From: Ascidia mentula
Taxonomy: Eukaryota > Chordata > Ascidiacea > Phlebobranchia > Ascidiidae
NCBI GenBank assembly: GCA_947561715.1
Contig: OX387205.1
Span: 15,133,001 to 15,197,000 of the forward strand
Length of the DNA stretch: 64,000 nucleotides
Direction: 5' to 3'
The position numbers were made by a program, and so were the translations under genes. The notes under the pieces were generated by a model. That model was not told the origin of the DNA. It saw nothing but the letters and a program-made list of their open reading frames with translations, and searched no databases. This document shows, piece after piece, positions 49,562 to 64,000 of this stretch (position 1 is the stretch's first letter; each line of letters starts with the position of its first letter).

Positions 49562-52500
49562 ATGCCTGTTGCACTTTTGGACAAAGATATGAAGAAATTA
49601 ATAGTCCAACTTGTCAGTTGTGGAGATGATCCTGCCCAACACCTTTCAGTGTTAAAGAATATCAAGCGGTAAATACCGGGAGATGCTCTTAATTTTTAAA
49701 AAGTTTACATGTTCATAGAGCCTGTAATTATCCCAATTCAAGCTGGTTTCACATTATTATCGCATAACAACTTCAAATAGATGACAATTTATTTGTTTTA
49801 GATCAATCGGAAACAAACTGGTTGAAAATGAAGATGTTTCTTGTTTGATCAACCAACTCAACACAGAAATATTGTCAAGTGATGACCAACTTGTTTCAGA
49901 AGCACTTTCTATATTAAACGAGATTATTGACCCACATGGAAAACTATGGTAAGTTTATATAAATTTATTTATTGCACCATAGTCGCAAACCTATATAATT
50001 TAAATGATGTGTTTATATGCAGCTAATTTGCTTCTATAATAGGTGACACCTAAGCTAAAACTATATGTTTCGAAGCAGTTTTTTGGTCTTGGTGGTTAAA
50101 TTGGATCTGTTTTAATCATTTTGCAGTGATAAAGTGACTGTGGACCAACAAAATAACTTGTTGGAAAATTTACTTGAGATTTTGGGTAAATCCAGACAAC
50201 CAGACATACTTAAGAAGTAAGTTTTTAAACAAAACCCCAAAAACTTCCCAAAACATGTCTTTTCCACCACAGATGCATGTTGTTGTTGGAAAATCAACAG
50301 TTTAATGAAAGTGTGGTTGAACTTTTTATTGATTCCATTTTAACCGCTACCGTTCTTCCACAACTTCACCTGGAGAACGACACCATCACTGTGATCAACA
50401 GGTAGAGGGATTTTTAACTGCATTTCAAATACATTGTTTGGTTCATTTTTTCTGTGTAATTTTCAATCTGTTGAAAAAAATGCATAGTAATATTTTTGGT
50501 GGTTGACCCAATGGGTATGAATGTGTCAAATCTACCACAGTCTGCATTTTAGAAATTAGACTTGTGTCAGTATCATGTTGAGTGTTAACCTTAAGAACCA
50601 ATCTTTGCCAATTTATAACTTTCCCATGTTTGAAGACTTTTACATCAATGTCCCAAAGAAATGGAAGAGCACATTTTGTTATGGATGAAACCGCTCGTTC
50701 AACTCTCAGCCCATAATAATTCTGACACAAGAGAAATGGCCATGGCTTCATTAAAAGGGAACATGACAATGCTCGTGAAGCACAGAAAAGAAATTCTCCC
50801 TGATTGCACATCTGCATTAAAACAGGTTTGGAGATTTGCCCAATTGTTTGCAATTCATCAAGAAAAAAAAATTATGCAGTGGCAAAATATTTTAATTATG
50901 ACAATATTGCCTTAACTTTTAACATAATTTGTTAAACAACTTAATTGTTCGTACAAATGTAACAAAAAATCCTGGAAATTTCAGGATGTGTTTCCAAGAT
51001 TAAAACAACTGGCAGTTAAAGAGGAAACTCTCAAAGAAATTTTAAACTGCCTCCTTCCCCTTTACATGAAAGTTGTCGGGGAATATTTCAAGAAAAGCAG
51101 CAGTTTGTTAAATCTGCTTCTTCAATTTGTCGAAAAGGTATTCACCTATTGGTATTCACCTACTCCTATTCACCTATTGGTATTTACATTGATGTAAAAG
51201 TTGACGATCATGTTTGAAAAAGTTTGTTTCGCAATAATTACAATGCTTGTAGGATTCTCATAGTTTGAAAATGTGTTCTTTTTTCCAGGGTTTCCGACAC
51301 AACAAGGATGAGATTAAATGTTGTGCGTTTAATGCTTGGGGTTGCTTTATCGATACATTCGCTGCTAACAAAGGTCTCTTTTTTAAGTAACTGTTATTTG
51401 TTTTTATATTGCTGCAAAATCATTACAAAATTGTGTAAAACTTTGCAGAGTTGCTTGCGTCTCCGAAATACGTGAAACTATTGACTCAACCTCTTAAATT
51501 GAAATTCAAATCGTCAGAACTTGTGAAGGTTCGACTGAAAACTTTGTGGAAATTGGTTGTTTGTCTTGAGGAAAAACTACTTGATCTGTTCGAAGTGGTG
51601 AGTGTTGGCAAATAATCATGACAAGGAGTTGGTTTAACATTGAAAAAATAAATCTACACATTTTTTTATTCACACTGATCCACTGATGACTCAACAATTT
51701 CAACAATTAAATTATGAACATATTACCTCGTCAACCTTTTTTGTGTACAAACTATCCCCTGATTTTTTATGTTTATTCAGGTTTGCAAGCCCTTAATACA
51801 GATGTGCATCAGTCAAGAACAAACTTCAATTAATATTCGGTAAAACAATTGATAAACTTGCGTTAATGTCTCCAAACATTTCTTTGTTCACATAAAATGT
51901 TGATCAAGGAATAAAAGAAAATTATTCAAATTAGGAAATAATTAATCACACATTGCATTGTTTGTGATGTTGATTATATTCCTACAGCGATGGCATCATA
52001 TTAATATTTTTCCTCTCAGAAGGTTGTCAGGGAGACCATCCCAAGATCACATCTCCAACCACAATCCTCCTCCTGATGAAGGTCTGCAGGAGTTGGGAGT
52101 CGAGATGCTCGCTCATCTTTTACTAGATGTATCAAAGTACAACCATGCTTTCAAACTGCGTAAGTTTCTTGTAATTAAGGTTCCTGTAAATTTGCAATAT
52201 TGTTACTATGGTAGCCAGGATTCAAAAGTTTTGTACCATATTGGCTGATTTAGATAATGCACAATACCATGTAAATGTTAAATATATCTTCAATTTCTAT
52301 GTAATTGGTAAAAGACAGCCACACTTTTGTTTATGTTTTCATGTTAATGTATTTTTGGTTTGTTTTTATTTTAAATGCTGGAATTCAAATCCAGGGCATC
52401 CTGACCACGATCTTTTACTTTTGTTATTTTTAATGACTTTTTCACAGAGAAACTTTACTGCCCTCTACTGGCACAGGCCACAAACTTTTTGAGGTTTCAG

Positions 52501-55500
52501 TCATTCCTTATGACTTGTATATGTGACGTTATTTGCTCGTCGGATATTAAGATGCCAGGTAACTTTGGACGTTGTTTATTCATCAAACAAACTTTTAACA
52601 TTAATTTAACTTGGTTTGATAAGTTATGTGCAGTTTTGTTTGATTTGTTTAAACCATTTTTTAGATGAATTCTTGCATGGATTTTGGGACGTTTTGGTGA
52701 AAGTTGCTCAAGATTGCATCAGTCGTAAACGTGATTCTGATTTCTTCAGATCTTTGTATCAAACTATCAGCCAAATTGTAACAAGTTCCACTTTAAAACC
52801 TGAACTACTGCTCGTGAGATCATTTCTTTTTCTACTTTTACACAGACTTCGTTGGTAATTTGTTCAAAAAAAAAAATGTAAAAGGAATTGTCAGTTCCTG
52901 TTCATATAATTATTTAACAAAACATCTTTCACACTGTTTGATGTTTAAAACCTTTTTTCTTTTTATCATGCTTTCTTTTTTATATTTTCCAGATGTTTGT
53001 GAGCAGTTTAAGTAAATTTCCAAACAAGGTTCTGAACTCCAGTCTCCTCTACTCCTCGGATAAGAGACACTCTGGGTTGATGCACGGAACAGTCAACTTG
53101 GCTCTCCTTGATCTTCTTCTCACTCCCAACATCCGGAAGGAATGCATCGGACATCAGAAGTAATTTAAAGTTATTGAGATAATTATTTTTACTAAGACAC
53201 AACAAATTACAAGCAGTGTTTATATTCAATCATCAAATTCCTATTTCAAAAACAGGCTGTAACCCCCCAACATTTTTCATAAATTTTATGATGTTTTACT
53301 CTTAAATCTGTCACTATATCTATATTGGCCACAAAGTTATCAAGGGATTCCGACAATACAAACTTCCATTTGTTTCGAGATAGTTAGCATTTTTATCAAC
53401 AGTGCATCTTTAAAAATCTTGCACAAGGAAACAATGACTGCCACACTTTAAAGGTGTCAAGTAATTAATGCTCTAAATGTGACAGAGAAACATGTTTCAA
53501 GGTTTTTTGAATGTGGGCAATCCATCATCCTATGTGGTATGGAAAGGGACATGGCAACCCTGGAGTTCACCCATGCTGTTGCTAGGCATTTGTCATGTGA
53601 CCACATTGTGTACTTGAAGCTGTGGAATTTCCTCACCGAGCAACTCATGGTTTACATTAACAAGGTAAATAGTGTTTGAAATTGTCACTACCTTAAAGCT
53701 CTGTTATTGCTTGTGTGCTGTTTGAATGGAAACAATACAAAGCCCACTTACATATGTCGTGTTGTGAAATGTGATTTTTCCTGTAATATTTAGACAGGGA
53801 ATATCAACCAGGGCGACAGTTTGGAACATGATTTCTCTTCGATCTATGATCTTGTTTTATTCCCGATAGAATTTATAGTGAAAGGAAAATGTGACGTTGA
53901 ATCATTCGAGGAAACAAGTAATTGTCATTTAAATTTCATTTTTGGAAAAGATATATTTTGAAAACTTGACAAAAAAGCAGGGGAATACTGTATTATTTTG
54001 TCAATTCTTTTGCAGCTATTGAACTTTGGCAAAGTTTGGTGGAAAAATTCCTGAGTTTATCGACAGAAGTTGAAACTTCGACACCTCAGGAAGCCAGAAA
54101 CTTCATAATTTCAAACTTTCTTAACCAATTGTCCAACACAAGTGACATTGTGAGTCATAAACCACCTTTGTTTCATCATTCATGAAACATCCTGCGAGAT
54201 TGTTTTTATGTTCCAGATTCTGAACAATTGTACAAGCAAATTTTTTCAAGCTTTTGCCGTTTCACTTGTAAAGAATGCAGTGTTTCCCCCGAAACCGGTC
54301 GAGAATAAACGTCGATCACTTGTTGGATCAAATGCTTTGGTTGATTTCAAAAGTCTCATTGTAAAATTGTTGTTTCAACTTGGCTTGGTGAGTTACACTA
54401 AACCAATCTGTTGCTTGTGGTATTTGTTGAAAGTGGACACTGTTGGATCGGCAAACCGATAATTTACATATAATGACGTCATGGTTTGTTGTTAATTTTT
54501 TTCAGTTGGAATCATCACCTGAGTCATCCCCAATCGTTGTGAATATAATGCCAGCTTTGCATTGTTTGTTTTCTATCTTGCCGCCCGATCATGTGACTGA
54601 ATTCTTTATTTCGTTTTCTCCGATGCTTGCGACAATTCTACAACAAGATTCACAGTAAGATTCATGTCTATTAACTTTTATGAACAAATCGCTGATTGCT
54701 TGAGTTTGGCGATAAATTAGTTTTCGTGTTTCTGCAATACAGTTCCTATAGAAATATTTTATTACTTAAATGCTTGAATGTTTCGAAACATAGTAATAAA
54801 GTTAGTTTTATGGAAAAGTTTGTCCAACTTAAACCAGTGAACCATACCATGAAACCAGGGACAAATTAAAATATTTTATTTCTCAAAATTTAACAAATAT
54901 TTTTATATCAAGGATGTTGAAATCCTTTCAACAAGATGTAGAGGATTGCTGGAAGCAGATCTTGATGCGTCTTCCATTCACCTCCATCCTCCTGGAGGAG
55001 GAATCAGTCCTGGAAGTTTTCTCCACATCTTTCCAAGACTCCTCGTCGATAATCTTCCGATCAACTGTTGAATTCTGGGAGATGAAAGTTCTTGAAAACT
55101 TTGAACCAACTGATCTTTCTAGTGATTTTTTGTAAGTTTAAAAAGTAATTTTTGGACTGTGTTATTTCCTGAACGTACTTTCATGTTATGATTTGCTAGT
55201 TGGTTTTTACCAGCATATTTTTATTATGATTAAACTACAGACTTTATTGTTAAAGTTTTTATTGCTGTATAATGTCACACAAAGGTAATTCTTGCAAAAA
55301 ATCATTTATAATTTTTGGATTTTTGACCAAACCCTGATAATTTCCAGATCTTTGCTTTCCATCATTTATAAGAAGAGTGGATTTAAAATAAGTTGGGACA
55401 ACGAACACGAAAAAGAAGACGGAAAATTTAATGGTTTGTGAAAGTTGCAACCGAAAGTTCATTCACATTGTTGCAACACAATATCAAATAATATTTCTTT

Positions 55501-58500
55501 TAATTTTTAGTGTCAGCTTCGTCGTTGCAAAGTTCTTTGGATGATGAAGATGATGTTGTTGGGGTTTGTGACATCATAATTGAAGTGGAAAAAATTATTT
55601 TTTTCTGATATCTGCTTAAAATGTTTTCTAAATTAAAAAGCTGAAATTTAGTTTATTGCAACCAAGTTTGAACAATTTAGGAATCTTTGGTTGACGTCAC
55701 CAGAGGAAGTTCACAAGATGACGAGTGTGACGTCACAAACCAAAGCCAACAATCAAACGAGTGCGACGACTCGTTCGAAAGTCACCAACGTGTGAAATGT
55801 GATGTCACAAACGAAAGTGACGACATTACCCAATTGTCCAACGAGAACTTGGACACGTCACAATCGGCTTCGGATCGCTCCCTGGAAGAAAATAACAAGT
55901 AAATAAGAATGCTGACTCAGCAAGAATTGTTTGAGTTATTTAATATGTAAAGGGGGGTCAGATCCATGAAGTATACAAACCAGTTACTTTTTGCTTAAAA
56001 TGTGTTCGAAATATCCTTGCATCTGGTTAATTTATTTTGAACTTCTATCGTGTTCCCCATAACTGATCAAGCCACAGATAATTTACTGAAAATATGACGT
56101 AGATCCCCTGTATCGTGGTAAGTTCCACAACTATTACCAACTCCATCTATCCTTTCCTCCAGATCCCTCAACCTACGGAGTCTTGCCTCCTCATCCCAAA
56201 CTAAACGGAAGAAGGTTTCACCAACATCCGAGAGAAGGAGGAGCGCCAGACTCCGCAAAATCCTTCCTGAATCCGAACATCTTCCCACCAAAAAACCCAA
56301 ACGATCAAAAAAGGAAACTCGTGACGTCAAACGCGATGACGTCAAAGACGAGGTGGTCGTTCTCGACGACAGTGACGTCAGCCAGGACGAACGTTTTGTC
56401 TCGGCTTGTGATGTCACAAGCACGGATACGGATGATGACGTCATTGACGTGGATAAGAGCGCTTATGGCGTAGTGGATGTTGCTGAGTCTTCAGCGGATC
56501 AAAGCAGATTGCAGGAGGAGCAAGATGTGGATGAAGAGGAGAAGGAAGTCTCAATGGAGTCGGATGATACAGAGATCGATAAAAGTTCAATCGATGAGAG
56601 CGTTTATGAAGTTGTTGAAATGACAGATGTCTCGATGACGTCGAGTAAACCTCACAACGACGAGTCCAACTTGGAAGATGTGGATGCAGAGAAGAGTATG
56701 TACGAGTATGTGGAGGTTGCGGACTCATCAATTAATCCTCATCATGATAAATCAATCTCCAAGCAAGCAGAAGAAAGTATTTATGAAATTGTTGAGATGG
56801 CTGAGATGTCGGTGAATCAAACACGTCCTCTTGAAGATGAGGAACAAAACGATGTTGAGAAGAGCATATATGAGATGGTTGAGGTGGCAGAAGTCTCCAT
56901 CCACCCGGAGCATCGTGATAACCTGGAGGAGAGCAACATCCAGGAGGACACAACTGATGAGGATGTTAGTGAGAGGGAGCAAGATGATGTGTTTGTTCCG
57001 GCAACGGATGCAAGTATATATGAAGACATTCAGATGGCGGAGATGTCGATCAATACCACAAACCTCCCGGACTCCTCAGGTTGGGACATGTTGCCATGTT
57101 ACACAGCAACCTTTGTTTTGTAACAAAGGACTGCTTTTAATTTGTTACAAATGTAATTGTATATTTTTTAGCAAGAATTTTTAAGCAACAAAGCTAAGAT
57201 GGGATTTGGTCAGAATAAAAGCACAATTTCATGAAACTTAATCGTTCATTATTTATAAGTTGTATACCCAGCTAACTATTTAAGACAAGTTCAAAATTTG
57301 GCTGAATAATATCTGAAAAATTTCATCATGTCCAGGAGAAGAAGAAACTACAGCTGATGAGGAGATAAAAGATGAAGATAAAGATGAGGAGCAGATCAGT
57401 GATGAGGAGATGAAGGATGTGGAACGTGAGTTGGGAATCCAACCTCTTGATACAAGCTTCGATGGTGATGAGGAACCGATGTCCGCCGAGAAGCCAGATC
57501 ATCCAGATGAACAACCATCCCTTGCTCCTGGGAAGATTTGTGTTGAATCACCACCAGAAGAGGAGGTTACAAGGAGAATTGAGACACCGAACATCAAACA
57601 CTTCCAGGATCAATCGGATAAACATGATGAAGTTGGGGCTCCACTTCGAAGATCTCTTCGCAAGAGAGTTTCCACACCTAAAGTGGTTAGCTCGAACAAA
57701 GTGAGTATTTCAATCAGTATTGATTGATTTTACAGTTTTAAAACTTTTTCCCGTACTCCCCCTGAAGAGTTTGGTGGTTTAACCTCCCCAATCGGTAAAA
57801 TATTTTTGCAACCAATTGATATTGGGCTCTGGCAAGTAAAATATCAACGCAATGAATGAGGTGATTCAACAACACCAGTTTCCTGGGTTTACACTCACAA
57901 CGTAAAATATATATTATCTTGTTCCCAGGTGAGTGGCTTATCTGAGAAGGGAGGAAATGGACGAAGAACGCGGCAACGAATTCTCGAACAAAACACAGAA
58001 TCAGAGAGGGAAATTCCCAAAGAAGCGAACTCGCCAACTAAATCTAAACTGGATCGAAATCCTGTGGTGGTTATTGTGCGTGAGGAGAAACACGAACGAA
58101 CCCCTGACGTTGAATCTGGTGTGATTGCCGATGAAACACCTGAAGTGGTGAGTGTAGAGAAACCAGATGGTAAAACCCCGACGGATGAGCAACAAGCGGT
58201 GATAGCTGAAACCCCGATGATCGCGGGGGAGACTATAACGTCCAAAACCGAGGTTAGAAATGTGGACAGTGGGACAAGACAGGAATGCAATTCACCGACA
58301 TCGACCGGTAAGTCTAATAACGTAATACGGCAGATGATGTTTTTGCAGAAATTGTTAATATTTGGAACTGCCCAACTCCGTTTACGGAAAATTAATATTT
58401 TCGTATACATTATATTAAAGATCACGCTAATGCTTGTGCGTAATTTTAGACACTTAACAAGTAAAAGACAGAATCGTCGGTTCGACCAAACAAAACAGAA

Positions 58501-60113
58501 TGATCCCTGAAGTCTTAATGACATTTTCCCATTATGCTTTATAACTGTTTTGATATTAAATCACAGCATTTATCAAGGGAAATATATCATTCAGACAGGA
58601 ATCAGCCTATTTGCTACAGGTGGTAGCGACGGATCTGTCCTGTCGTGTCATGTATCCAAAATAACTCACAAAGAGTGGCCGTTACGGCGAAATTATTATT
58701 TCTGTGAAATTTTTAATAAAAGATCGCATTGGCGTTGATTGTCAATTACTGTTTGTGAGTGATTATGGATACTGGATTTATCAATTCTCAAATTATAATG
58801 ATTTTGTGTCGTTTGTTGTAAACAGGCCAGAATACCGAGTACGTGAGCACTCCAAAGTCCTGCACAGCTAACAGATGTAAGTAGTGGATTTGTATACGAC
58901 TAAAATCATGTCAGACCATCTGTAAGTCGCGGAGTTTGCTACAGTGTGGTAACATTCAATATTATGGTAAATATTGTTCGGTTGAAGTTGGTATTGATGA
59001 ATTCTCGTTCCAGTGGCGACACTTCGGGAAGAGGCGGCTCTGACTCCATCAAGTCCAGGAGGAATATTGAAGAGGAGAGTTTCAGAAGTCCCGAGTCCTG
59101 CAAACAAAGTATGCTTAGCAACACTTTTAGTTACGAGGCGTCCGGCAGTTTAAGATCGGAAACTTAGATAATAATGACATGAGCGCGGCGTATTTGACCG
59201 GCAACATCCACGCTTTAAGCTCCGCCGTGTTTTAGCGTTCGCTGATGAGTCATTATATCCACGAGGAATGGTGTTAATTGCGCCCAACAAACATCATTCT
59301 GCTGTACTAAGTCAAGTTTGTGTTTTGCCACTCCGTGTTACCACAACAACACTCATAATCCTTCCAGTCGCGCCGAGTTTCCTTCGCTGAACCAATCTCA
59401 GTCTCCAAAGTCCAGGAGGAAATGATCCCGTTGTCTCCAAACTCAAGTCCTCACTCGGAATGGAGGAAAAATAAGTTCTCAAGCCGGTAAATCCCCCTAC
59501 AATTGCGTCATAGTCTGTTCTTCCGTAGTTGAACTTGTTACAAATTATAGAAGTCGAGAAGTTAATTTGTTAGTGATGATGTTCCACATTAAAAAACTTT
59601 GGTCACATCCCGTCATCAGCATGGTGGTGACTTCTTCAGTTGTCACATCAACTTTACAAAATGTTTAGAATCGTGAGTCGACGCCTCAGCCTTCCCGCCC
59701 CCAAGCGAACGGTTATAGCGCCCCGTGCGGATGACGTCACCCGTTCACCGATGAGTGTTCGGAGTGCGACGGTTGCTGCCGCCATTGCTGGGATCAAGGT
59801 ATTGCCTGATAACATTTAAACAAGACAGCAAGCTTGTAGCAGCATGTTTTAATGTTCCCAGGCACGCGGTGGTGACCAGAACGTACAAACTCAGCAATCT
59901 TCCCCAACTTCGAGTGTACAAACTTCATCACGTGACCCAACCTCGCCTTCTAAATCAATCGCGCGCGTCAACCAATTGACAATTAGCCAGTTATCCAATC
60001 AAGCTCTTCTCCAAAACCTTTCCGTCAGTCAGCTTTCACATTTAACTGATAGCGTCTTGCAAGCAGCTCCTATTATTCACGCGGTTTTAATGCACAAGAT
60101 AGGCAAGACATAG
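49562..60113 (+). CDS. RIF1: RIF1, replication-timing and repair protein
   Basis: Thirty exons sum to exactly 5,349 bases (1,782 residues plus stop), with every phase matching: 49562-49668, 49802-49948, 50127-50216, 50273-50401, 50636-50825, 50985-51137, 51289-51373, 51449-51597, 51781-51839, 52020-52159, 52448-52558, 52665-52813, 52993-53159, 53454-53664, 53794-53917, 54016-54149, 54217-54387, 54506-54654, 54913-55131, 55348-55433, 55511-55563, 55681-55898, 56163-57079, 57336-57700, 57929-58307, 58826-58876, 59014-59108, 59368-59486, 59669-59798, 59862-60113. Exons 1-20 encode the helical HEAT-type N-terminal region; FNAWGCFIDTFAANK and VEFWEMKVLENFE recall vertebrate RIF1. Exons 22-25 are acidic and disordered. 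Exons 27-28 carry GILK and RVSFAEPI, the protein phosphatase 1 docking pair of animal RIF1. Family role: brings PP1 to chromatin to delay late origins and protects breaks with 53BP1. Shorter than human RIF1 (about 2,470 residues). Confidence 0.92.
51138..51187 (+). repeat. Short intronic duplication in RIF1
   Basis: TATTCACCTATTGG occurs twice and a related TATTCACCTACTCC once, immediately after the exon 6 donor. It is a local slippage-type repeat. Confidence 0.6.
56163..57079 (+). CDS. RIF1: RIF1 exon 23: acidic region with repeated YExVEMAEMS motif
   Basis: The exon begins with a basic segment (SERRRSARLRK, then KKPKRSKK, a likely nuclear localisation signal) and then becomes strongly acidic. 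Six imperfect copies of a ten-residue motif follow: AYGVVDVAES (56,461), VYEVVEMTDV (56,602), MYEYVEVADS (56,698), IYEIVEMAEM (56,779), IYEMVEVAEV (56,866) and IYEDIQMAEM (57,015), each followed by Ser. Spacing is 81-149 bases with unrelated acidic linkers. The 3' end of the open frame past 57,079 is intron, since GTTGGG is the donor and the next exon joins in phase. Confidence 0.85.
59061..59385 (+). other. RIF1: RIF1 PP1-docking motifs GILK and RVSF
   Basis: GILK is encoded at 59,061-59,072 (exon 27) and RVSF at 59,374-59,385 (exon 28). After splicing the protein reads GGILKRRVSEVPSPANK|SRRVSFAEPI. Animal RIF1 proteins carry a SILK-type motif followed closely by RVSF in the C-terminal region; the SP(V/A)NK and RRVSFA(D/E)PI surroundings also agree with the human protein as I recall it. 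Serines next to both motifs are plausible phospho-switches. Confidence 0.88.
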
Positions 60114-60800
60114 AAATCAGCATATTTTCTTTTGGTGTTGCTGGTATTGTGCGCTTATATTTTGCTTGAAACTACAGAACTCGGCACACATTGGGCTGGA
60201 AACAAGATATTCGTTTGTCCATCAATAAATTTAGTGGCTTGTTGCTGCGTGCGTGTCTTATGGTTCTTGAAACTTTTTACATTACTTGCAAAACCGGAAA
60301 GCCCCTTGCACGTTGGACGTGAGGATAGAAATTCTAGTACAGTCACAAGCGACTTTTCAATCACAGATTCAAAATTGATTGGGGTTTTCAAATCATTTTT
60401 TAATTTAAAACATAATCTGATGTTCTTTCGTATTTTTAAACAAGTTTTAAGCCAGCGACATTTCTAGCAATAAAAAAAAACTGGCTAAATATTTTGTAAA
60501 ATCAAATACATCTTAAGCCACAATGGAATTTTGTACACTGCTTATGTAATCCCCGAATATTTCCCACAGATTGTAAAATAAATTTGACAAAAAAATCGGA
60601 CGTGTCAAAATTTATTCAAAACAGTTCTGTTATTTCTCTGGAATCTGTTATATCCACGACTGTACGAAAAACAGTCGCGATTCGCCAGCAGATGTTTTGT
60701 TGCTCGAGATCGGCTGGTTATTTTTTGGTCGAGTAGTTACGCCCATTGGTCCCCTGCATACGTTTTTGTAATAGTTGAGGTTCTGTATGTGTTTGTAAAT
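60114..60800. other. RIF1 3' region and RUNDC1 promoter interval
   Basis: About 690 bases between the RIF1 stop and the RUNDC1 start. It has AATAAA hexamers at 60,469 and about 60,576 and no recognisable exon. The two genes are in the same orientation, but the gap is too wide for a typical tunicate operon pair. Confidence 0.5.
60469..60474 (+). terminator. RIF1: Candidate polyadenylation signal for RIF1
   Basis: AATAAA within an A-rich run about 355 bases past the RIF1 stop. A second AATAAA lies about 107 bases further on. Choice between them is open. Confidence 0.4.
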
Positions 60801-63601
<2,801 letters not shown>

Positions 63602-64000
63602 GTAAGTGTACATAGGATATGGGGTTTTGGGGTTGAAACCAAATGCAGATTTTTGATTCTGAGTTGTTTACAGCAATTTATAAGCTCATGGTTTAATAAA
63701 TGTTAGCGTTTAAACATACAGTCTCAAGGCATACATAATCACTGTATTTGGACCATATATTGTTTTGTTTTTTTATTTTTATCACATTGTGGATAAAAGC
63801 CAACATGCCACAAATACAAATGTTTGTGATTGATCGCCACAAAGTACCATAACCCACCACAATATTGTTTACACAAACGCAAACAACCCTATAGATTGTC
63901 ATGTAATGGCATGATGTATTACCGTGGGTGTGTGACCTTACATGAGTGCACGGCGATACTTGTAGCTCATCGAGTGTCGAATACAAGCACCCTCACACAT
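63602..64000 (+). other. RUNDC1 intron running off the window
   Basis: GTAAGT follows the codon ending at 63,601 and no further exon in matching phase was recognised before the window ends. Nothing else was seen here. Confidence 0.65.

Noticed and set aside
51988-52019. Earlier acceptor (CTACAG) for RIF1 exon 10
   Set aside because: In the phase required by exon 9 it runs into a stop; the acceptor at 52,019/52,020 keeps the frame open.
56067-56444. 125-residue Ser/Thr/Arg-rich minus-strand frame
   Set aside because: Mirror of the basic and acidic RIF1 exon 23 text; no independent support.
57895-58524. 209-residue minus-strand frame
   Set aside because: Antisense shadow of RIF1 exon 25, whose plus-strand reading is supported by splice phase on both sides.
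59234-59312. Possible extra RIF1 exon starting FADESLYPRG
   Set aside because: It has an acceptor and open frame, but exon 27 ends in phase 0 and this piece would need phase 1. Direct joining of exon 27 to 28 gives the vertebrate-like SPANK|SRRVSF text.

Overview
The window looks like a compact animal genome: short introns with GT/AG borders, metazoan gene families, and acceptors with modest pyrimidine tracts. Gene content and compactness fit an ascidian tunicate (Ciona-like) best. That assignment is inference; nothing in the window fixes the species. No bacterial operon, CRISPR array or virus-like element was seen.

Layout. Bases 1-17,200 hold no recognisable gene, only a Harbinger transposase scrap near the start, a 31-bp minisatellite at 14.7 kb and two short hammerhead-like relics. 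At 17,201-21,343 (-) lies a two-exon ZNF503/ZNF703 (Nlz, NET family) gene. Bases 21,344-32,594 are again empty of genes. The zinc-finger gene therefore sits alone in about 30 kb of CpG-rich, mostly non-coding DNA, as expected for a developmental regulator with a large regulatory territory.

At 32,686-42,847 (-) a chain of 26 phase-compatible exons reads as one protein of about 1,302 residues. Roughly 1,060 residues of disordered, acidic/serine-rich then proline/glutamine-rich sequence run straight into a four-pass tetraspanin with an eight-cysteine large loop. I know of no tetraspanin with such an N-terminal tail, and this is the main candidate for something undescribed. One of its introns carries an intact tRNA-His(GTG) and an eroded initiator tRNA-Met on the opposite strand.

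At 44,154-48,269 (-) is a boule/BOLL (DAZ family) gene of about 445 residues. Two of its introns contain members of a mobile element family that carries type I hammerhead ribozymes. In one copy the ribozyme lies in the sense strand of the pre-mRNA. In the other it is structurally complete but antisense, and forms one arm of a 53-bp near-perfect inverted repeat. A worn relative sits in a tetraspanin intron.

At 49,562-60,113 (+) is a complete 30-exon RIF1 gene (1,782 residues): HEAT-like N-terminus, long acidic middle with a lineage-specific repeated motif, and a C-terminal GILK/RVSF pair for protein phosphatase 1. It is head to head with BOLL across about 1.3 kb containing two E2F-like sites. 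At 60,801 (+) begins RUNDC1 (coiled-coil part; the RUN domain lies past the window end).

The genes form no pathway. ZNF503/703 is developmental, BOLL is germline, RIF1 is replication timing and repair, and RUNDC1 and the tetraspanin are cytoplasmic/membrane proteins. All splice models were built by eye from splice sites, reading phase and family similarity recalled from memory; no alignment was run.
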